DNA from: Calorimonas adulescens
Lineage (GTDB): Bacteria; Bacillota; Thermoanaerobacteria; Thermoanaerobacterales; UBA4877
NCBI RefSeq assembly: GCF_008274215.1
Contig: NZ_VTPS01000002.1
Coordinates: 1-64,000, forward strand
DNA: 64,000 nucleotides
Reading direction: 5' to 3'
A program made the position numbers and the translations under genes. Positions 46,189 to 56,729 of the stretch are shown piece after piece. The notes beneath the pieces were generated by a model that saw only the letters and a program-made list of their open reading frames with translations, ran no database searches and was not told the origin of the DNA. Each line of letters begins with the position of its first letter. Position 1 is the first letter of the stretch.

Positions 46189-47574
46189 CTACTTCAGGTA
46201 CTTATTCAAAACCTGCTTCGCAACCGGTGCCGCCACCTGACCACCGCTGCCACTGTTTTCTACTATCACAGCCACAACAATCTGAGGGTCATCGGCAGGA
46301 GCAAATCCCACAAACCAGGCATGAGACTTTTTACCCTCCACCTCAGCAGTTCCTGTCTTTCCCGCCACATCAACACCTGATATCTTGGCTGCCGTACCTG
46401 TGCCGTTTTTTACTACCCCTATCATCATTTCTTTTATTTTGGCTGCCGTACTTTCAGTTATTGGGGAGAGGTATGGCTCATCCTGCCTGTTATAACTTAT
46501 CCTGCCCTCTGAGTCTGTTATGCCCTTTACTATATATGGACGCATTATGGTCCCTCCGTTGGCGACAGCCGATGTAACCAGCGCCATCTGTAGAGGGGTT
46601 GCCAGAATATCGGCCTGGCCTATGGACGACAGTGCCAGCTCTCTTTTGCTGGTTGGATATGGAAATACACTCATCTTTGTAGGCAGGTCAAAGTCCAGAT
46701 TTTTATTAAAACCAAACCTGCCAGAATATGCATACATATTATCTGCGCCCAATTCCAGCCCTATATTTATAAAGGTGGCATTGCAGGATACCTCAACTGC
46801 CCTCCTTATGTCAATGTTTCCATGGGCAGTGCCGTTGTAGTCCTTGATTACAAGGCCATCCACATCAGTAGAACCAGTGCACTTAAATGTCCTTTCTTCC
46901 AATCCTCCAATCTTTTCAATGGCCGCAGAGAGGGGTATGAGTTTAAAGACTGAACCCGGCGGGTATAACCCTTGTATAGCCCTGTTTAACAGAGGGCTGT
47001 CTTTACTGTCCTTCATCATTTCCCAATCCTTTTCTATATTATTGGGGTCAAACCCCGGTGATGAGACAAGGGCAAGTATCTCACCTGTCTTAGGGTTCAG
47101 AGCCACCACTGCCCCTTTACGCCCGTCCAGCGCCTCATAGGCTGTCTTCTGGAGACTGCTGTCTATGGTCAGTATGACGTCATATCCCCTGTCCTTAATG
47201 CCAAGAATATTCTGCTTGAAGAGCAAGAATGGGTTCTTTGTCTCCAGGCCGAGGAGTTCTTTGTTGTATGCGGCCTCTATTCCTGACCTCCCATACTGCT
47301 GGCTGTTGTAACCTACCACAGGACCAATGGCCGGTCCGCCGTAGTAGACCCTCTTTCTCTCTCCTCCGTCCTGGACGGTCTCAGCTATGGTGTTGCCGTT
47401 CCTGTCTACTATACTGCCTCTTACCACCCTGTTTTCCTCTTCCCACAGCCTCCTGTTGTAATCAGAGGCAAGGAGGGTATCCCTCATAAAAAATTCAAAA
47501 TAAAGGAGATAGGCGATGAGTGATGAAAACATCAGGACAACTGCGATAAGGACATTTCGTATATTATTTCTCAT
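46189..47574 (-). CDS. Penicillin-binding transpeptidase, PbpA/FtsI class
   Basis: A 461-residue class-B-type transpeptidase: N-terminal signal-anchor (residues about 8-28), a short dimerisation-like region (RGSIVDRNGNTIAET), then the catalytic domain with SVFK (S-x-x-K, in YPPGSVFKLIPL), SCN (VEVSCNATF), and KTGTAE. It cross-links peptidoglycan on the outer face of the membrane. It is shorter than division-type FtsI and matches the PbpA partner of RodA/FtsW. Its ATG overlaps the stop of the FtsW/RodA gene (ATGA), so the pair is coupled. Confidence 0.93.
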   Translation of the reverse strand: MRNNIRNVLIAVVLMFSSLIAYLLYFEFFMRDTLLASDYNRRLWEEENRVVRGSIVDRNGNTIAETVQDGGERKRVYYGGPAIGPVVGYNSQQYGRSGIEAAYNKELLGLETKNPFLLFKQNILGIKDRGYDVILTIDSSLQKTAYEALDGRKGAVVALNPKTGEILALVSSPGFDPNNIEKDWEMMKDSKDSPLLNRAIQGLYPPGSVFKLIPLSAAIEKIGGLEERTFKCTGSTDVDGLVIKDYNGTAHGNIDIRRAVEVSCNATFINIGLELGADNMYAYSGRFGFNKNLDFDLPTKMSVFPYPTSKRELALSSIGQADILATPLQMALVTSAVANGGTIMRPYIVKGITDSEGRISYNRQDEPYLSPITESTAAKIKEMMIGVVKNGTGTAAKISGVDVAGKTGTAEVEGKKSHAWFVGFAPADDPQIVVAVIVENSGSGGQVAAPVAKQVLNKYLK

Positions 47575-48782
47575 TTTGTACCCTCCTCTAAACTGAGAGA
47601 GTTCATTATACCAAGGAGGGAAAAGGAGGTAACAATGGAACTCCCACCATAACTTATAAATGGAAGGGTAACCCCTGTAAGCGGTATGAACTTGGTGACC
47701 CCTCCTATGATTATAAAGGTCTGAAAGGCCAACATGGAGGCTATGCCGGTAAGAAGCAACTCCTTCAGCCTGTCATTGGAGGACATGGCGCTTATATATG
47801 CCCTCACAAATATAAACAGGTAGATTGCTATTACGGCCAGGCCTACCAGAAGCCCAAACTCCTCCACCAAAATGGAAAATATCAGGTCTGTGGACACCGC
47901 AGGGATATACTCGGGGTGGCCAAGCCCCAGTCCAGAACCAAACAACCCACCTGCTCCTATAGCAAACAGGGACTGCACTATCTGATATCCCTTGCCCGGT
48001 ACATCCATCCAGGGGTTCAACCACGCCTCAAACCTCACCCTCACATGGGAAAAGATGAGATAACTCAAGACAGCGCCTGTGACAAGCAGGATAATACCAA
48101 TCAACGGATATACCGGTTTCCCGGTAGCCACATATACAAATACTATACCAGTCATAAAAAATATGAGGGCGGTCCCAAGGTCCTTTTGAGCAAAAAGCAA
48201 AAGGACAACAGTGGCAACAAAGCTGCCATATAAAAGCACATCCTTTGTTTCATTCCTATCCTTTAGAAAGGAGGCTGATGCTATGCAAAAAAGTATCTTT
48301 ACGAACTCGGATGGTTGAAAGGAATGGCCCGATATAACTATCCAGTTTGTAGACCCTCCAATCTCCCTTCCAAAGATTATAGTAATAAAGAGCAACATGA
48401 GCGAAGTTGCTCCAAACAACCAATGATATTTCATAACATAGCTATAATATTTGAATAAAAATGTAAACACAATAAAAGTAGCTATGCCGCCCGTTATCCA
48501 TATAAACTGGCGATAGGCCAGGCTTTCATTGACCCGATAAATCATCACCAAGCCTATCCCACAGAGGAAATTACTAAGAAGAAACAGCATAGCATCACCA
48601 TTCAGGGCAAATATGCGCATGGTAATAAAACCTATAGTTATTATTGCTATAAGCCCCAGCCCCATATATAAAGGTTTTGGATTTATTGGTGTCTCGTGAA
48701 GAGATAACAGAGAAAAACAGATGGTTAAAAACAAATAGAGGGACAAAAGCATCGCCCTGTAATATCTGGAGGCTTTTGCCAT
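47571..48782 (-). CDS. FtsW/RodA/SpoVE-family glycosyltransferase
   Basis: A 403-residue, ten-span SEDS protein that polymerises lipid II. The extracellular loop has WLNPWMDVPGKGYQIVQSLF, GAGGLFGSGLGLG-HPEY-IPAVSTDLIFS and EEFGLLVG, and the last helices contain the conserved IGGVTKFIPLTGVTLPFISYG. It works with the adjacent penicillin-binding protein. Which of FtsW, RodA or SpoVE it replaces cannot be told. ATG 48782 has AGGAG upstream; the FHA gene ends 4 bp before it. Confidence 0.93.
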   Translation of the reverse strand: MAKASRYYRAMLLSLYLFLTICFSLLSLHETPINPKPLYMGLGLIAIITIGFITMRIFALNGDAMLFLLSNFLCGIGLVMIYRVNESLAYRQFIWITGGIATFIVFTFLFKYYSYVMKYHWLFGATSLMLLFITIIFGREIGGSTNWIVISGHSFQPSEFVKILFCIASASFLKDRNETKDVLLYGSFVATVVLLLFAQKDLGTALIFFMTGIVFVYVATGKPVYPLIGIILLVTGAVLSYLIFSHVRVRFEAWLNPWMDVPGKGYQIVQSLFAIGAGGLFGSGLGLGHPEYIPAVSTDLIFSILVEEFGLLVGLAVIAIYLFIFVRAYISAMSSNDRLKELLLTGIASMLAFQTFIIIGGVTKFIPLTGVTLPFISYGGSSIVTSFSLLGIMNSLSLEEGTK

Positions 48783-48786
48783 ATAA

Positions 48787-49179
48787 TCAACTCCTGTATA
48801 TAAGTTTGACCGGCCCCACCATTATGACGTCTTTATCCCTTAGCTTCCTGCTGCCTTCAATCTTCTTGCCATTTATTATAGTACCATTTGTGCTTTTAAG
48901 GTCCTCTATATAAAACCCCATCATCCCCCTCTTAATGCGGGCATGTTTGCTGGATATAAATGGATTGTTTAAGACTATATCACAGTCCTCGCCTCTACCT
49001 ATAATAGTGTCATCCTTTAATTCAAATCTCATACCGGGGTCATCTGCACAGATCAGATAAGACCCCAGTTTCTCACCGTACCATCCAGTAAGCCTTATCA
49101 CCTGTATAGTGTTAAACAGGAAAAAATATACTATAGAAAGCAATATCCATTTAAAAAGGCCTGATAAAAACTCATACAT
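48787..49179 (-). CDS. Membrane-anchored FHA-domain protein
   Basis: A 130-residue protein: a hydrophobic segment (about residues 8-28), a short linker, then an FHA fold with IIGRGEDCDIVLNNPFISSK-HARI, IEDLKSTNGTIING and a terminal strand. FHA domains bind phospho-threonine proteins. It precedes the FtsW/RodA and penicillin-binding genes, an order also seen in the FhaB-RodA-PbpA cluster of Actinobacteria, where a Ser/Thr kinase signals to wall synthesis. No kinase gene lies nearby. ATG 49179 uses GGAGG in the uvrA end. Confidence 0.88.
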   Translation of the reverse strand: MYEFLSGLFKWILLSIVYFFLFNTIQVIRLTGWYGEKLGSYLICADDPGMRFELKDDTIIGRGEDCDIVLNNPFISSKHARIKRGMMGFYIEDLKSTNGTIINGKKIEGSRKLRDKDVIMVGPVKLIYRS

Positions 49180-49182
49180 AGG

Positions 49183-51963
49183 TTATACAACCTCCACGCC
49201 CACCTTCAAATAATCCTTTAAATACTGTCCTGTATATGAGTCAGCCACCATGCTAACCTCTTCAGGTGTGCCTACAGCTACAACCTCTCCCCCTCTGTCT
49301 CCGCCGTCCGGTCCGAGGTCTATGATGTAATCTGCAGTCTTTATCACGTCCATATTATGTTCTATCACAATTACCGTATTTCCACCATCAACCAGTCTCT
49401 CCAGCACATTTAAAAGCATATGGACATCAGCTATATGCAGACCAGTAGTAGGTTCATCCAGGATATACACTGTTTTCCCGGTAGGCCTTTTAGAAAGCTC
49501 AGTGGCAAGCTTTACCCTCTGGGCCTCACCACCTGAAAGTTGAGTAGATGGTTGCCCCAGCTTAATATACCCCAACCCTACATCATAAAGAGCCTGCAGC
49601 TTTGTCTTTATACGCGGAATATTATCAAAAAACCCCAGAGCCTCCTCCACAGTCATATCCAGTATATCGGCAATATTTTTGCCTTTATACTTGACCTCTA
49701 AGGTCTCCCTGTTGTATCTTTTGCCCTTACAAACCTCACAGGGCACATAGACATCCGATAGAAAGTGCATCTCTATCCTTATAATGCCATCTCCGCCACA
49801 GGCTTCGCAACGCCCGCCCTTTACATTAAAGCTGAAGCGTCCCGGTTTATAACCCCTCATCTTAGCATCCGGGGTCTGCGAGAATATTTCCCGTATGAGG
49901 TCAAAGACACCTGTATAGGTGGCCGGGTTAGACCTTGGGGTACGGCCTATGGGCGACTGGTCGATATTTATTACCTTATCCAGGTATTCTATACCCTCAA
50001 TTGAGTCATGTTCTCCAGGCTCTTCCCTTGAACCGTTCAGTCTCCTTGCAAGAGACTTGTACAATATCTCATTTATCAGGGTGCTCTTACCTGACCCTGA
50101 TACCCCTGTAACACATGTGAATACACCAAGTGGAAACGACACATCAATGTTTTTTAAGTTGTTCTCCCTGGCTCCCCTAACGGTAAGCCAATGCCCATTG
50201 GGTTTTCTTCTATATTCAGGCACAGGTATGCTCTTCTTGCCGCTCAAATACTGTCCTGTTATGGATCTTTCGCACCTTTTTATATCGTCAATGGTGCCAC
50301 AGGCCACTATCTCTCCACCATGCGCTCCTGCACCCGGCCCTACATCTATAATGTAGTCCGCCGCATACATCGTCTCCTCGTCATGCTCTACCACTATAAG
50401 GGTATTGCCAAGGTCCCTCAGATTGAGCAGTGTCTTTAAAAGCTTGCTGTTATCTTTCTGGTGAAGCCCTATACTCGGTTCATCCAGTATATACAACACA
50501 CCCACCAGTCCTGAACCTATCTGGCTTGCCAACCTGATCCTTTGAGACTCACCACCAGACAGTGTGGATGCAGCCCTGGAAAGAGTGAGATAGTCCAGAC
50601 CAACATTTATCAAAAATCCCAACCTTGCTTTTATTTCCTTGAGTATCTGAGATGCAATCACCTCTTCCCTCTCTGTAAGGGTCATTTCATTCAGGAATTT
50701 AAGCAGGTCTCTTACAGACATGTCTGTCATAGCAGCAATATTTATGCCTCCGACTGTCACCGCCAAGCTCTCCGGCTTTAATCTGGCACCATGGCAGGCT
50801 GGACATGGTGTGGTCTTTAAGAAGTTATATATCTCCTCTCTCACAAAACTGGACTTTGTATTTTTAAACCTTGTCTCGATCTCATTGAGTATGCCATCAT
50901 AGTGTTCACCGTCGCCGTAGAGGAGTTTGTTATACTCATCCTCCTTCATGTCCTCTACAGGCACATATATATCTACGCCCATCTTTCTCAAGGCGGTAAC
51001 CATGTTGTGATATGCCATGGTGTCCTTGGCATACAGCCACGAATCTATAGCCCCTGAGGTTATTGCCTTGGACTTGTCAGGTATTAAAAGGTCCGGATCT
51101 ACCTTAAGGTCTGTCCCAAGCCCGCTGCAAACCGGGCACGCCCCAAAAGGGCTGTTGAAAGAAAACATCCTCGGGCTCAATTCCTCAAGGCTTATACCGC
51201 AGTCAGGACATGCGTAGTTCTCACTAAACAGCCATTCTTCTTTATCCAGTACCTCCACAATGACCAGTCCATCTGAATGTTTTAAGGCAGTCTCTATGGA
51301 GTCTGTAAGCCTTCCTTCTATGCCCGGTCTCACCACCAGTCTGTCTACTATAACCTCTATGGAATGCTTCTTATTCTTTTCCAGCTTAACAGCATCATTT
51401 ACATCCACGACAGAACCATCGACACGCATTCGCACAAATCCGCTCTTCTTTATGAACTCAAATACCTTGACAAACTCTCCTTTTCTGCCTCGCACAAGTG
51501 GGGACAATATCTGTATCCTTGTCCCTTCTGGCAAAGTCATTACCTTGTCCACCATCTGGTCTATACTCTGCCTGCTTATCTCCCTTCCACAGTTTGGACA
51601 ATGGGGGATGCCTATACGGGCATATAAAAGCCTCATGTAGTCATATATTTCGGTCACAGTGCCCACGGTGGAACGAGGGTTCTTGCTGGTGGTCTTCTGG
51701 TCAATGGATATGGCTGGAGACAGGCCTTCTATATAGTCTACATCGGGTTTATTGGCCTGGCCAAGAAACTGCCTTGCATAAGCCGACAGAGACTCAACAT
51801 ACCTCCTCTGTCCCTCCGCATAAATTGTATCAAAAGCCAGGGATGATTTGCCAGACCCGCTCAGGCCGGTGATTACAACCAATTTGTCCCTGGGTATGGA
51901 TACATCTATGTTTTTTAAGTTGTGTTCTCTGGCCCCTTTAACGAATATTTCATCTTTGGACAT
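49183..51963 (-). CDS. uvrA: Excinuclease ABC subunit A
   Basis: A DNA damage sensor of nucleotide excision repair: an ABC-type dimeric ATPase of 926 residues. Two nucleotide-binding units show [20 protein letters not shown] and [17 protein letters not shown], with signatures [11 protein letters not shown] and [11 protein letters not shown]. Zinc modules contain CPDCG...CPVC and CEACGGDG...CEVCKGKRY. The protein is the usual length for UvrA. ATG 51963 has GAGGTGAT upstream. uvrB lies 133 bp upstream on the same strand, so they may be co-transcribed. Confidence 0.97.
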   Translation of the reverse strand: MSKDEIFVKGAREHNLKNIDVSIPRDKLVVITGLSGSGKSSLAFDTIYAEGQRRYVESLSAYARQFLGQANKPDVDYIEGLSPAISIDQKTTSKNPRSTVGTVTEIYDYMRLLYARIGIPHCPNCGREISRQSIDQMVDKVMTLPEGTRIQILSPLVRGRKGEFVKVFEFIKKSGFVRMRVDGSVVDVNDAVKLEKNKKHSIEVIVDRLVVRPGIEGRLTDSIETALKHSDGLVIVEVLDKEEWLFSENYACPDCGISLEELSPRMFSFNSPFGACPVCSGLGTDLKVDPDLLIPDKSKAITSGAIDSWLYAKDTMAYHNMVTALRKMGVDIYVPVEDMKEDEYNKLLYGDGEHYDGILNEIETRFKNTKSSFVREEIYNFLKTTPCPACHGARLKPESLAVTVGGINIAAMTDMSVRDLLKFLNEMTLTEREEVIASQILKEIKARLGFLINVGLDYLTLSRAASTLSGGESQRIRLASQIGSGLVGVLYILDEPSIGLHQKDNSKLLKTLLNLRDLGNTLIVVEHDEETMYAADYIIDVGPGAGAHGGEIVACGTIDDIKRCERSITGQYLSGKKSIPVPEYRRKPNGHWLTVRGARENNLKNIDVSFPLGVFTCVTGVSGSGKSTLINEILYKSLARRLNGSREEPGEHDSIEGIEYLDKVINIDQSPIGRTPRSNPATYTGVFDLIREIFSQTPDAKMRGYKPGRFSFNVKGGRCEACGGDGIIRIEMHFLSDVYVPCEVCKGKRYNRETLEVKYKGKNIADILDMTVEEALGFFDNIPRIKTKLQALYDVGLGYIKLGQPSTQLSGGEAQRVKLATELSKRPTGKTVYILDEPTTGLHIADVHMLLNVLERLVDGGNTVIVIEHNMDVIKTADYIIDLGPDGGDRGGEVVAVGTPEEVSMVADSYTGQYLKDYLKVGVEVV

Positions 51964-52044
51964 TTATATAATCACCTCAATAAGTTAAATAGCCCGTTAA
52001 ATTCTGTGCAATTTATCTGTGTGATAGCGTCAATAATATCCATG

Positions 52045-52072
52045 CACCTGGCACTCACTTCGATACTCTAAC
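52045..52072. repeat. Dispersed-repeat motif between uvrB and uvrA
   Basis: CACCTG-N9-TCGATACTCTAAC on plus resembles 41951-41977 (CACCTG-N10-TCGATATTCTAAG): the same CACCTG and a TCGATA-TCTAA, spaced alike. Both lie in intergenic DNA. The unit's true ends cannot be set from two copies. Confidence 0.45.
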
Positions 52073-52095
52073 ACTTGCACATACACTACTATCAT

Positions 52096-54093
52096 CTATT
52101 GCCTTGCCAGAAGTTTCTTGAGCTCCATCATTTTATCCCTGAGCTCAATTGCCTTCTCAAACTGAAGATCCTTTGCTGCAGCCATCATCTGGTCCTCAAG
52201 GAAACTTATAGTTACCATCAGTTCTTCCTTGTTGACAGGCTTTTTGCCCTTCATTTTCTTTTTATCAGCCTTATACTCACCCTTTGACTCACTTACCTTC
52301 GTCATGGCCAATATATCCCTTACTGACTTCTCTATAGTCGTCGGCGTAATGTTATGCTCGATATTATAGCGGATTTGTATTTCTCTTCTTCTGTTGGTTT
52401 CATCTATAGCCTTCTTCATAGAGTCTGTTATTACATCAGCATACATTATGACCCTGCCGTTTACATTTCTTGCAGCCCTGCCGGTTGTCTGGATAAGCGA
52501 AACTTCTGACCTCAAAAAACCCTCTTTGTCGGCATCCAGTATTGCCACCAGTTCCACCTCCGGCAGGTCTAATCCTTCCCTTAAAAGGTTTATTCCCACC
52601 AACACATCAAATTCGCCAAGCCTTAAGTCCCTTATTATCTCCATCCTCTCCAGGGCGTCTATATCAGAGTGCATGTACCTTACCCTGATACCTATATCTT
52701 TAAGATAGTCAGTCAGGTCCTCTGCCATTCTTTTAGTCAGTGTGGTGACCAGCACCCGGTTACCTCTTTCTGTTGTCTTTTTTATCTCGGATATCAGGTC
52801 GTCTATCTGACCATTGACAGGCCGTACCTCTATGCTGGGGTCTATCAGCCCGGTGGGCCTTATTATCTGCTCTACCACCTGTTCTGAATGTTCCAGTTCA
52901 AAAGGCCCTGGTGTGGCTGAAACAAATATGGCCTGATTTATTTTCTTTATAAACTCGTCAAACTTAAGCGGCCTGTTGTCATAACATGAAGGCAACCTGA
53001 ACCCATGCTCCACCAGGGCATCCTTCCTGGATTTGTCCCCATTATACATGGCCCTGAGTTGTGGTATAGTCTCATGGGATTCGTCTATAAAGAGCAGAAA
53101 GTCGTCCGGAAAATAATCTATGAGGGTATAGGGCGCACTGCCAGGCTCTCTGCCAGAAATATGCCTGGAATAATTTTCTATGCCTTTGCAATACCCCATT
53201 TCCTGCAGCATCTCCAAGTCAAACATCGTCCTCTGTTTTAATCTTTCTGCTTCCAGTATCTTACCATCATCCTTAAGTTTCTTATACCACCACTCAAACT
53301 CTTCCTGTATGCTGTTTATAGCTGTCTTTAATTTTTCCTGTGTGGTTGCATAGTGGGATGCAGGTAGTATTGATACATGCCTGAGTTCCCCCAGTATCTC
53401 CCCTGTAAGCACATCTATCTCCGTAATCCTATCTATCTCATCTCCAAAAAATTCAATCCTTACAGCTTTGTTGGTAGAGGATGCCGGAAACACCTCAATG
53501 GTATCTCCTTTTACCCTGAACTTTCCTCTGGAAAAGTCTATGTCGTTTCTATCATAATGGATATTAATAAGGTGTCTTAAGACCTCATCCCTGTCCTTGC
53601 TCATGCCTGGCCTTAAAGAAAGCACGAGATTCCTGTAATCTGACGGGTCGCCTAACCCATATATGCAGGACACACTGGCTACTATAATGATATCCCGTCT
53701 TTCAAACAGGGCCGCAGTGGCGGAGTGCCTCATTTTATCTATCTCATCGTTTATTGAAGCATCCTTTTCTATATAAAGGTCAGACTCAGGCACATATGCC
53801 TCGGGCTGATAATAGTCGTAATAGCTAACAAAATACTCCACTGCATTCTCAGGGAAAAACTCCTTAAACTCACTGCATAGCTGTGCAGCTAACGTCTTGT
53901 TATGCGCAATAACCAGGGTTGGTTTCTGTACACGCTGTATGATATTGGCCATAGTAAATGTCTTGCCGGAGCCGGTAACGCCCAGCATGGTCTGGTACTT
54001 CATACCCTCCATTATCCCCCTGGACAGCTTATCTATAGCCTGCGGTTGGTCTCCTCTTGGTACATAATCACTTACGAGTTTGAACTTCCCCAC
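52096..54093 (-). CDS. uvrB: Excinuclease ABC subunit B
   Basis: The helicase-like damage-verification subunit of nucleotide excision repair, 665 residues. Visible: [17 protein letters not shown], Walker [18 protein letters not shown], the [12 protein letters not shown] beta-hairpin region, [33 protein letters not shown], and the C-terminal UVR motif [20 protein letters not shown]. The longer frame starts at GTG 54108, but GGTGGTGAT pairs best with the ribosome before GTG 54093, giving [10 protein letters not shown] as N-terminus. It is followed by uvrA. Confidence 0.97.
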   Translation of the reverse strand: MGKFKLVSDYVPRGDQPQAIDKLSRGIMEGMKYQTMLGVTGSGKTFTMANIIQRVQKPTLVIAHNKTLAAQLCSEFKEFFPENAVEYFVSYYDYYQPEAYVPESDLYIEKDASINDEIDKMRHSATAALFERRDIIIVASVSCIYGLGDPSDYRNLVLSLRPGMSKDRDEVLRHLINIHYDRNDIDFSRGKFRVKGDTIEVFPASSTNKAVRIEFFGDEIDRITEIDVLTGEILGELRHVSILPASHYATTQEKLKTAINSIQEEFEWWYKKLKDDGKILEAERLKQRTMFDLEMLQEMGYCKGIENYSRHISGREPGSAPYTLIDYFPDDFLLFIDESHETIPQLRAMYNGDKSRKDALVEHGFRLPSCYDNRPLKFDEFIKKINQAIFVSATPGPFELEHSEQVVEQIIRPTGLIDPSIEVRPVNGQIDDLISEIKKTTERGNRVLVTTLTKRMAEDLTDYLKDIGIRVRYMHSDIDALERMEIIRDLRLGEFDVLVGINLLREGLDLPEVELVAILDADKEGFLRSEVSLIQTTGRAARNVNGRVIMYADVITDSMKKAIDETNRRREIQIRYNIEHNITPTTIEKSVRDILAMTKVSESKGEYKADKKKMKGKKPVNKEELMVTISFLEDQMMAAAKDLQFEKAIELRDKMMELKKLLARQ

Positions 54094-54169
54094 TATAATC
54101 ACCACCACTTTTAATTGTCTATCATTTTATTATACCATATCCTACATGTACATATAAAACTGTAGATGT

Positions 54170-54194
54170 AAAAAGCCACCATGTCAATGGCGGC
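54170..54194 (-). terminator. Terminator overlapping the MinJ-like gene's stop
   Basis: On minus GCCGCCAT-TGAC-ATGGTGGC (8-bp stem, one G-T pair) followed by TTTTT. The stem includes the last codons and TGA of the gene ending at 54184, so transcription ends almost at the stop codon. Confidence 0.8.
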
Positions 54195-55428
54195 CCCATC
54201 TATCCCTTATATTTTTATACAACCTCTCCAAAATTGAAGGCGCTTCAGATACTATAAAACCGGGACTGGTATTTTTGGGCACAAAGAGTATCCCAAGCTG
54301 TTGAATCCCATTCTTGTAATCACTATACTTGTATGTCTTCCTGACACCATCCGTGTCTATGACATCTACCCATATATATGCTGGCATTTCATACATCACA
54401 TCCTTAACATTGCTCTCACTGTTCACCTCTCTGCCGTTTATGTTCAGGATAACATCACCAGGCCGCAGACCCATTCTATCAGCCGGCCCATCCTTTTTTA
54501 CCTCCAGCACCCTCATCCCCTTGTCCGGAGGCACATAAAGAGGCTTGCCCTTATCCTCTATATATCTACCATACAAAATCAAAGACTCATGGCCTATAGG
54601 GGCAAACAACGCCGCTACATATTTCATGATGGTACTGTTTGCAGCAAATAGTGACAGAACAATCAAGATAATGCTGAAGCCAAGAAGCCTCAAGGCTGAA
54701 CTCTTGCTCCTCTTTTCGGGAGTTTCAGTAAGGACTATGTCTCCATACCCAAGTGCAGCAATACCATTTAATATTATAAATACAGAGCTCTCTGTAACAC
54801 CGGGCATCCTTATGAGCGGCCACCAGTCGGGGGTTGGCACTGTGCCACCATTTAAGACTGGCCCTGTATAAAGGACAAGCATGAGTATTGGTATAGGCCA
54901 GAACCTCTGGAGGTTAAAACCACCCACTACACTGCCGTCTTTGCGCTCAATAAATATGGGTATCCTGTCCCTGTGGCCATCCAACCATATCAGCAAGCTC
55001 TCCATAAGGTGCAGGACCCCCACCAGGGCCATGAGCCCTGCCACATTTATTTCAGGATAGCCAAAAATAAGACTTATAAGGGACACAATGCCTCCTGCAT
55101 AGGAAAAACACAGATATCTCGGGTTTATAAGCATCAAAAGTATAGCTAACGGCCATACATACGCCAGGCCAAACTGGTCCATGGTAATTCCAAGAAATAC
55201 CATAATAAAACTGCCTACGAGCCCCCCCAGCAGCCCAAAAAATATGGAGTCCAGCACCCTTTCCCTTATAGGGTACTGGACACTTCCAAGTATTTCAATC
55301 TCCATACTGGCAATCCGGCGGTATTGAAGGTACACTATAAGCACCACAACCCAGAAAACCGGTTGGACAAGCGAAAGAGAATATGATTTGATTATAAGCC
55401 AGGACATATCAAGAAAATTGGATAACAT
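54184..55428 (-). CDS. Polytopic PDZ-domain protein, MinJ-like
   Basis: A 414-residue membrane protein with about seven hydrophobic spans over residues 10-270, then a PDZ domain (YVPPDKGMRVLEVKKDGPAD, RMGLRPGDVILNINGREVN). In Bacillus subtilis the same neighbourhood, ftsE-ftsX-ctpB-minJ-uvrB-uvrA, holds MinJ, which links DivIVA to MinCD at poles and septa. Equivalent topology and synteny support this call, but no min genes are in the window. GTG 55437 is in frame, yet AGGTGAT is best spaced to ATG 55428. That site comes from the last codons of ctpA. Confidence 0.8.
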   Translation of the reverse strand: MLSNFLDMSWLIIKSYSLSLVQPVFWVVVLIVYLQYRRIASMEIEILGSVQYPIRERVLDSIFFGLLGGLVGSFIMVFLGITMDQFGLAYVWPLAILLMLINPRYLCFSYAGGIVSLISLIFGYPEINVAGLMALVGVLHLMESLLIWLDGHRDRIPIFIERKDGSVVGGFNLQRFWPIPILMLVLYTGPVLNGGTVPTPDWWPLIRMPGVTESSVFIILNGIAALGYGDIVLTETPEKRSKSSALRLLGFSIILIVLSLFAANSTIMKYVAALFAPIGHESLILYGRYIEDKGKPLYVPPDKGMRVLEVKKDGPADRMGLRPGDVILNINGREVNSESNVKDVMYEMPAYIWVDVIDTDGVRKTYKYSDYKNGIQQLGILFVPKNTSPGFIVSEAPSILERLYKNIRDRWGRH

Positions 55429-55433
55429 TTTAA

Positions 55434-56642
55434 TCACCTGCTGCCCATTTTCTGTTTTAGTACCTCTATTGCTTTTTGCAACTGGGTATCCTTATCTCTT
55501 GGTATATCGGTCATCTGGGCAACCTCCTTCGGTAATTCCACAACTATATCAGGGGCTATACCTTTACCTTGTATGTCGGTGCCTTTGGGTGTATAATACT
55601 TTGCTATCGTATATTTAAGCCCTGAGCCATCGTCAAACTTATACATTGTCTGGACGAGACCCTTGCCAAATGTCTTGGTCCCCACAAGCGTCCCTGCACC
55701 ATTGTCCTTTATAGCACCCGACAGTATCTCAGAGGCACTGGCGCTGCCACCATTGACAAGAACCACAAGCGGCAGCCCCAAAGACCTATCATCCGAATAG
55801 CTGTATTCTCTCTTGCCATTCCTGTCCTCCGTATAGACAATAGTCCCTTTTGGCAGGATTTCATCGGCAATATTCACGCACACGTCAAGAAGACCGCCGG
55901 GGTTATCTCTGAGATCGATAATAATCCCCTTTACATTTTGAGACTTCAATTTCTTGACCGCATTGCTGAAGTCCTCATCGGTATGTTCATCAAACATGGT
56001 GAGCCTGATATATCCAATGTCGTCCTCAAGTTTTTCATAACTTACTGTTTCCAGCTTTATGATATCTCTTTTTATATTAAAGCTAATGGGTTGGTCTACC
56101 CCTTCCCTTGTCACCGTCACTTTTACCATTGTACCGGCCGGCCCCTTCATCATAGCCACTGCAGCGTCAAGGTCCTTACCTGATACTGGCTTGTCGTCAA
56201 CAGCTATGATTATATCACTGGCCTTCACCCCGGCAGCCTCGGCGGGAGAACCCTTTATAGGGGATACTACACGTATGTTTCCATTCTCATCCGCTGAAAC
56301 CACAAGACCAATACCAGCATAATTCCCCGTGGTTTCAGTCATAAAATCCTGGTACTCTTTCTCAGTCATATATACCGTATACGGATCATTTAGAGATGCC
56401 GCCATGCCCTTAAAGGCCCCATCATACAGCGTATCCGGGTCTACCTCGGTCAAATACCTCTGTGTCAGAATGGACTTTATCTGCAATAGTTTCATGAATT
56501 CCTTGAAATCGTCATATTGTTTTCCGGAAAGTACTACTGAACCACCAGGCAGCGGTACCGGTATAAAACTTATTAATGCAAAAGCTACAACAAAACCAAC
56601 TAAAACCAGCGCAAAGTCTTTAATAAAATTTTTATATCGCAC
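55434..56642 (-). CDS. S41-family C-terminal processing peptidase
   Basis: A 402-residue exported serine protease (CtpA/CtpB). An N-terminal membrane anchor (about 10-30) is followed by DPYTVYMTEKEYQDF, a PDZ domain (ASDIIIAVDDKPVSGKDLD) and the catalytic core with LRDNPGGLLDVCVNIAD, NGGSASASEIL (nucleophile Ser) and GTKTFGKGLVQ (general-base Lys). Length and residues are complete. It starts with GTG 56642 after AGAGGTGAT. It likely trims exported proteins during envelope growth or sporulation and lies between the M23 hydrolase and the MinJ-like gene. Confidence 0.92.
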   Translation of the reverse strand: MRYKNFIKDFALVLVGFVVAFALISFIPVPLPGGSVVLSGKQYDDFKEFMKLLQIKSILTQRYLTEVDPDTLYDGAFKGMAASLNDPYTVYMTEKEYQDFMTETTGNYAGIGLVVSADENGNIRVVSPIKGSPAEAAGVKASDIIIAVDDKPVSGKDLDAAVAMMKGPAGTMVKVTVTREGVDQPISFNIKRDIIKLETVSYEKLEDDIGYIRLTMFDEHTDEDFSNAVKKLKSQNVKGIIIDLRDNPGGLLDVCVNIADEILPKGTIVYTEDRNGKREYSYSDDRSLGLPLVVLVNGGSASASEILSGAIKDNGAGTLVGTKTFGKGLVQTMYKFDDGSGLKYTIAKYYTPKGTDIQGKGIAPDIVVELPKEVAQMTDIPRDKDTQLQKAIEVLKQKMGSR

Positions 56643-56695
56643 AGATCATCACCTCTAACAATGTATGAACCTACTATAGAATTATACAATATTAT

Positions 56696-56729
56696 TATCA
56701 AAAAAAATAGGTACCAATGGTACCTATTT
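56696..56729 (-). terminator. Terminator after the M23 hydrolase
   Basis: On minus AAATAGGTACC-ATT-GGTACCTATTT, an 11-bp perfect stem that begins at the gene's TAG stop, followed by a run of T. A strong intrinsic terminator ending the ftsE-ftsX-hydrolase unit. Confidence 0.92.
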
